This document shows, piece by piece, positions 60,641 through 64,000 of a stretch of 64,000 bases of DNA. Origin of the DNA: Sphagnum compactum (Eukaryota; Bryophyta; Sphagnopsida; Sphagnales). The position numbers and the translations under genes are program-made. Positions within the stretch are counted from its first letter, which is position 1, and every line of letters begins with the position of its first letter. Below the pieces are notes generated by a model. That model had not been told where the DNA came from. It made no database searches and saw nothing but the letters and a program-made list of their open reading frames with translations. The DNA lies in NCBI GenBank assembly GCA_965153455.1, contig OZ234495.1:3844001-3908000 (forward strand). The letters are read 5' to 3'.

Positions 60641-61686
60641 CTTCTACTTCATTACTATTGTTTTGATTGTTTTGGTTTTCCTCTCTCGTGCGATTACATT
60701 TGCTTCGACATGCCTTAATACTTATTGTGGATGGATTTCCATCCTTGTTTATATGTACATATAGGGTTTTGTCTCTACTTCTTTTTCAATGGTTTGAGTT
60801 TGCATTGGAACATCCCAGCAGATTCCATGGTTTAGCAACAACACCTCAAATATCAGCAATTTACAAATTCAACAATTCCAAAATGATCCTTCCTTGCCAA
60901 ATTGGTTACATACTGGAATGGGCAAAGGCCCAGCCCAATTCCAGGGTTACACAAATGTGTCCGCAACTTTACGATTTCATAATGCCATCAATGACTGGGC
61001 AGAAAAGCATGCAATATTAGAATTTCCGCATTCAACAACAACAGTGAACAAGAAGTGTAGAGCTGAAGCAGCTGCTGGGTGTTACCTGCATAATAATGCA
61101 TTGCTCCTGGCCCCGACATACATGATGGATCAATGCATGGACAGCCCTGGTCTGTCTCTCCAGGTTGCTGCTATTCAGTGACAGTCAGTCACAACTTGGC
61201 TATCAAATAATCCTTCAAATAGTGAAAATATGAAACTGAGGTGTGGAAAACCATCCTACTTATATTGTAAGAAGCTATGATCTGAATAATTTCCCTCATA
61301 TAACATAACATTCCTACAGTATCTTGACTGAACTCACAGTTCAATTTGTGGAAATGCTATTTACACAGAGAGTTGTTGCTACATGTTACTAGTGCAATTC
61401 GTTTTTAAATCCCAAATAAAAACTCTGCATGGCAGCGGAAGCGTCCACTCTTGTCCTTATAAGATCATGGTCCCATGTCAGTCCGGAATGTGTGTGTGTG
61501 TGTGTGTGTGTCTCTCTCTCTCTCTCTCTCTCCCTCTCTTATGAGTCCTTCTTGTGATTGAAATTGGAGTTTTTGAATCCCTTGAAGAAATTTGCAGCAG
61601 GGTCAACAATCTAAATAGTCAGTCAGATCACCTTTTTTTTTTGGCAACCAAAGATCTCCAATCAATAAATCTGAGCCTGGTAACAA
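60641..61686. other. Spacer and 5' region of the glycosyltransferase gene
   Basis: A 95-codon frame at 60894-61181 (FHNAINDWAEKHAILEFPHS) has moderate GC but no recognised domain or splice links; its status is open. A TG/TC compound microsatellite lies at 61490-61538. The rest may be promoter and 5' UTR. Confidence 0.4.
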
Positions 61687-64000
61687 ATGACCAGATCATC
61701 AGTCATGGCAGAAGGAATCGTGAAGCTCCAGTACTCGCCAGTGCTACAACAACGACAACAACAAGAGCAGCATCATTTGGGGATCATCCTGCCCATCACT
61801 AGTCGAGGTATGAAGTCACCCATGGTGGATCTCCACTCCTATCTGCGACAAATTTCTGGTAATCTGAAGCTACCATCAGGGAGCAACTTGTATGTCGCAG
61901 TTGACAATGATGACGCAGTCTATAGAAGGGATTCTTCGGCGTATCTTTTCAAGGAAGCTTTCTGTGAACAGAAGGTGACAGTAGTCACTGAATGGCCAGC
62001 AGCACTTGCTGCACATGCAGCATCATCTCTTGAGGACTCTGCTGCAGCAGCAGGAGCAGAGCCAGTGGCACCCATTTGTGCCATGTTGAACATACTCATT
62101 AAAAGAGCATACGAGGATGGCTGTGACTTCTTCACCATGCTCGGGGATGATGTCTGCATTGATTACGAGCAGCAGTCATCTGACAATCAACGGCGAAACT
62201 GGTTTGACTTGGTAAGTGAAAGAACTTTCAAGAAGCTTGCACACTAGGTAGAAGCTTGTACTACAAGTTCTTGGAATTCCGTGTTGAAGTCTTTGGTCTG
62301 CTTGGACCAGGAACTGTAATTTGACTAGAGGATTTAGGGTTCAGGGTTTAGGGCTCTTGAAGAAGAAGGAATGGACATGGTGTACAGTATTGAGGCTTCC
62401 TGAACTTGGTGTCTGTCTGTGTGTGACTCTACTTACAGGTTGTTGATCGGTTTGCTCAAATCGCCAGTCTGAATAGTTTGCCATTCGGATTTGGGTGCGT
62501 GGCTCTCAACGACACAAGCTCACCAGGCTTTGCAACTTTCCCCATTGTGCATCGCTTGCATGTGGAAGCAATGGGTGTTGCGTTCTGCCCATCAGAATTC
62601 GTCAACCAGGATGCTGATCCGTTTGTGTATGAGCTTTACAGACGCTGGAATGCATCCAGTCTCTTACTGGAGGTCCGCTTGACGAATGCAATAGGTGGCG
62701 CACATGGTGAGCCAAGGTACAAGCGACAACATATCGACTGGAAGAACACAGTGCTCAAATCGGCGATCAACACTCTCCAGTCCACATACATCCACCTGCT
62801 GCCACCACCCACGATGCTCTGCATCGACGTTGTCATTCCCACTTATCGTGTCAATGTGCAAGCTCTTCGGAAAATCCTTTCCATAGAGCAGCCGGCAACA
62901 GTCTCCACATTATTTACCATTGTGATCGACGACCCATCTGGAACTGAAGCTGCCGATGAAGTCAAGAAGTTCGAGAGCGAGTATACAGGTCGAGTCCGTG
63001 TCCGTTGCATGCCGAAGAACATGGGTGCATCGGCAGCTCGCAACCGCGGGATAGAGGAATCTGCAGCAGACTGGATACTGTTTGTGGATGATGATGTTGA
63101 GCCGGAGGTTGACATCCTCCACCACTACGCACATTCCATCAAAACCCACGGCTCAAGAACTTGTGGGTTTGTGGGTCTTACCTCTTTTCCCAGATCCGAC
63201 TCCGCGAAGATTGCCAATGCGGCATACTTGAGCCACATCTTGTATTTCTGGTCCATCAGCGAGAGATTCCCCGAGCAGGCAGTCGGGTGGGGTGTGACTG
63301 CCAATTTGCTCATGCGACGAACTGATGTTCGGTTCCGCACAGATTTCCCCAAGACAGGCGGAGGCGAGGATGTCGCATTCTGTTTAGATTGTCAGGAGCG
63401 CTGCTCCTTACCACTGTGGTCCGCTCCCAACGCTCGAGCAACACATCCATGGTGGGACAATGGCAGGTAGGTACACATGTACATTGTCAACCTACAAACC
63501 CTAAACCCATGTGATATAAGACATATCTCTTCTGGACATCTGCATACAATGTTCTGCACTCTTGGTGCAAGTGACAATATCTCTAGTACTGGACATCTGC
63601 ATACAATGACACTTCTATACTGCAGTCTTGTTGCAAACAGGTTCCAAGTAGTGCGATTCTTCAAGTGGGCAAAAGGGGATGGGCTGTTGTTGGACATGTA
63701 TCCACAATTCACATACAGAACATTTCCAAATGTGAATGAATTGACACTCTTATGGGTGCTGCTGATTGCACTGATCTGCTGCAATTCATACAGCCGAAGC
63801 ATCTTACCTCTCAAACCAGCTCTGGCCACTCTGATTTGGATCTGGGTTGTTGACATCGTTGCCGATCTGTACTCACTGCTGATCGGACCTGATTGCAGCT
63901 CCTATCCACACATAACTGGATTCAAGACCAGGTTTACTGGAGCATTAGCATCAACAATTCTCAAAGCTGCAGTAGAATTCGGTCATCTATGGATCCAAAT
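61687..64000 (+). CDS. Membrane glycosyltransferase with two GT-like domains (GT2 family), partial at the window end
   Basis: Three exons are visible: 61687-62211, 62439-63466 and 63641 to the window edge, all GT-AG and in phase. Residues about 25-290 form an N-terminal domain (IILPITSRG, YVAVDNDDAVY, FFTMLGDDVCIDY, then GFGCVALNDTSSPGFATFPI and FVNQDADPFVYELYRR) with GT-A-like acidic motifs. Residues from about 305 are a clear GT2 domain: DVVIPTYRVN, FTIVIDDPSGTEA, GASAARNRGIEESAADWILF, the DxD motif VDDDVEP (about 392-394) and the catalytic GGGEDVAF (about 482-486). Exon 3 begins with a FKWAKGDG motif and then hydrophobic membrane helices (LLWVLLIALICC, ALATLIWIWVVDIVADLY). The acceptor and product are unknown; membrane GT2 enzymes usually make polysaccharide or glycolipid. 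The start at 61687 is the first in-frame Met; 61705 is an alternative. Confidence 0.82.

Overview
This window is nuclear DNA from a land plant. The evidence is GT-AG introns, AT-rich intergenic DNA, telo-box (TAGGGTTT) promoters, a chloroplast-targeted J-like protein (CPP1) and a plant-type histone H3. The large AT-rich spacers, the decayed transposons and an H3 that mixes H3.1 and H3.3 diagnostic residues suggest a large-genome, non-seed lineage such as a fern, lycophyte or bryophyte. That placement is inference; no species is identified.

Layout. 0-4.7 kb is AT-rich spacer with a fold-back MITE. 5-8 kb is a GC-richer island with a single-exon mitochondrial dicarboxylate-carrier gene, flanked by three short tandem duplications. 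10-20 kb is AT-rich spacer holding a decayed hAT transposase. 20.7-41.8 kb is a gene-dense block: RPF2 (-), a lysine-rich protein gene (+, five exons), LSM3 (-, three exons), histone H3 (+), the mitochondrial ATP synthase OSCP/delta subunit (-, six exons), CPP1 (+, seven exons in my model) and a secreted CBM43/X8 protein (-, three exons). 42-61 kb is transposon-rich: a decayed Helitron (-), a second copy of the fold-back MITE nested in it, a decayed RING-finger pseudogene, a near-palindromic MITE, and a decayed non-LTR-type reverse transcriptase (+) split by an insert that contains a tandem repeat. 61.7-64 kb is the 5' part of a multi-exon membrane glycosyltransferase gene that appears to carry two glycosyltransferase-like domains and runs off the window.

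The genes are mostly housekeeping: ribosome assembly (RPF2), U6 snRNP and mRNA decay (LSM3), chromatin (H3), and mitochondrial and plastid function (carrier, OSCP, CPP1). RPF2, LSM3 and the OSCP/CPP1 divergent promoter share telo-box motifs, consistent with co-regulation in growing cells. Exon coordinates were built by hand from splice consensus, reading phase and protein-family conservation; no alignment or search was run.
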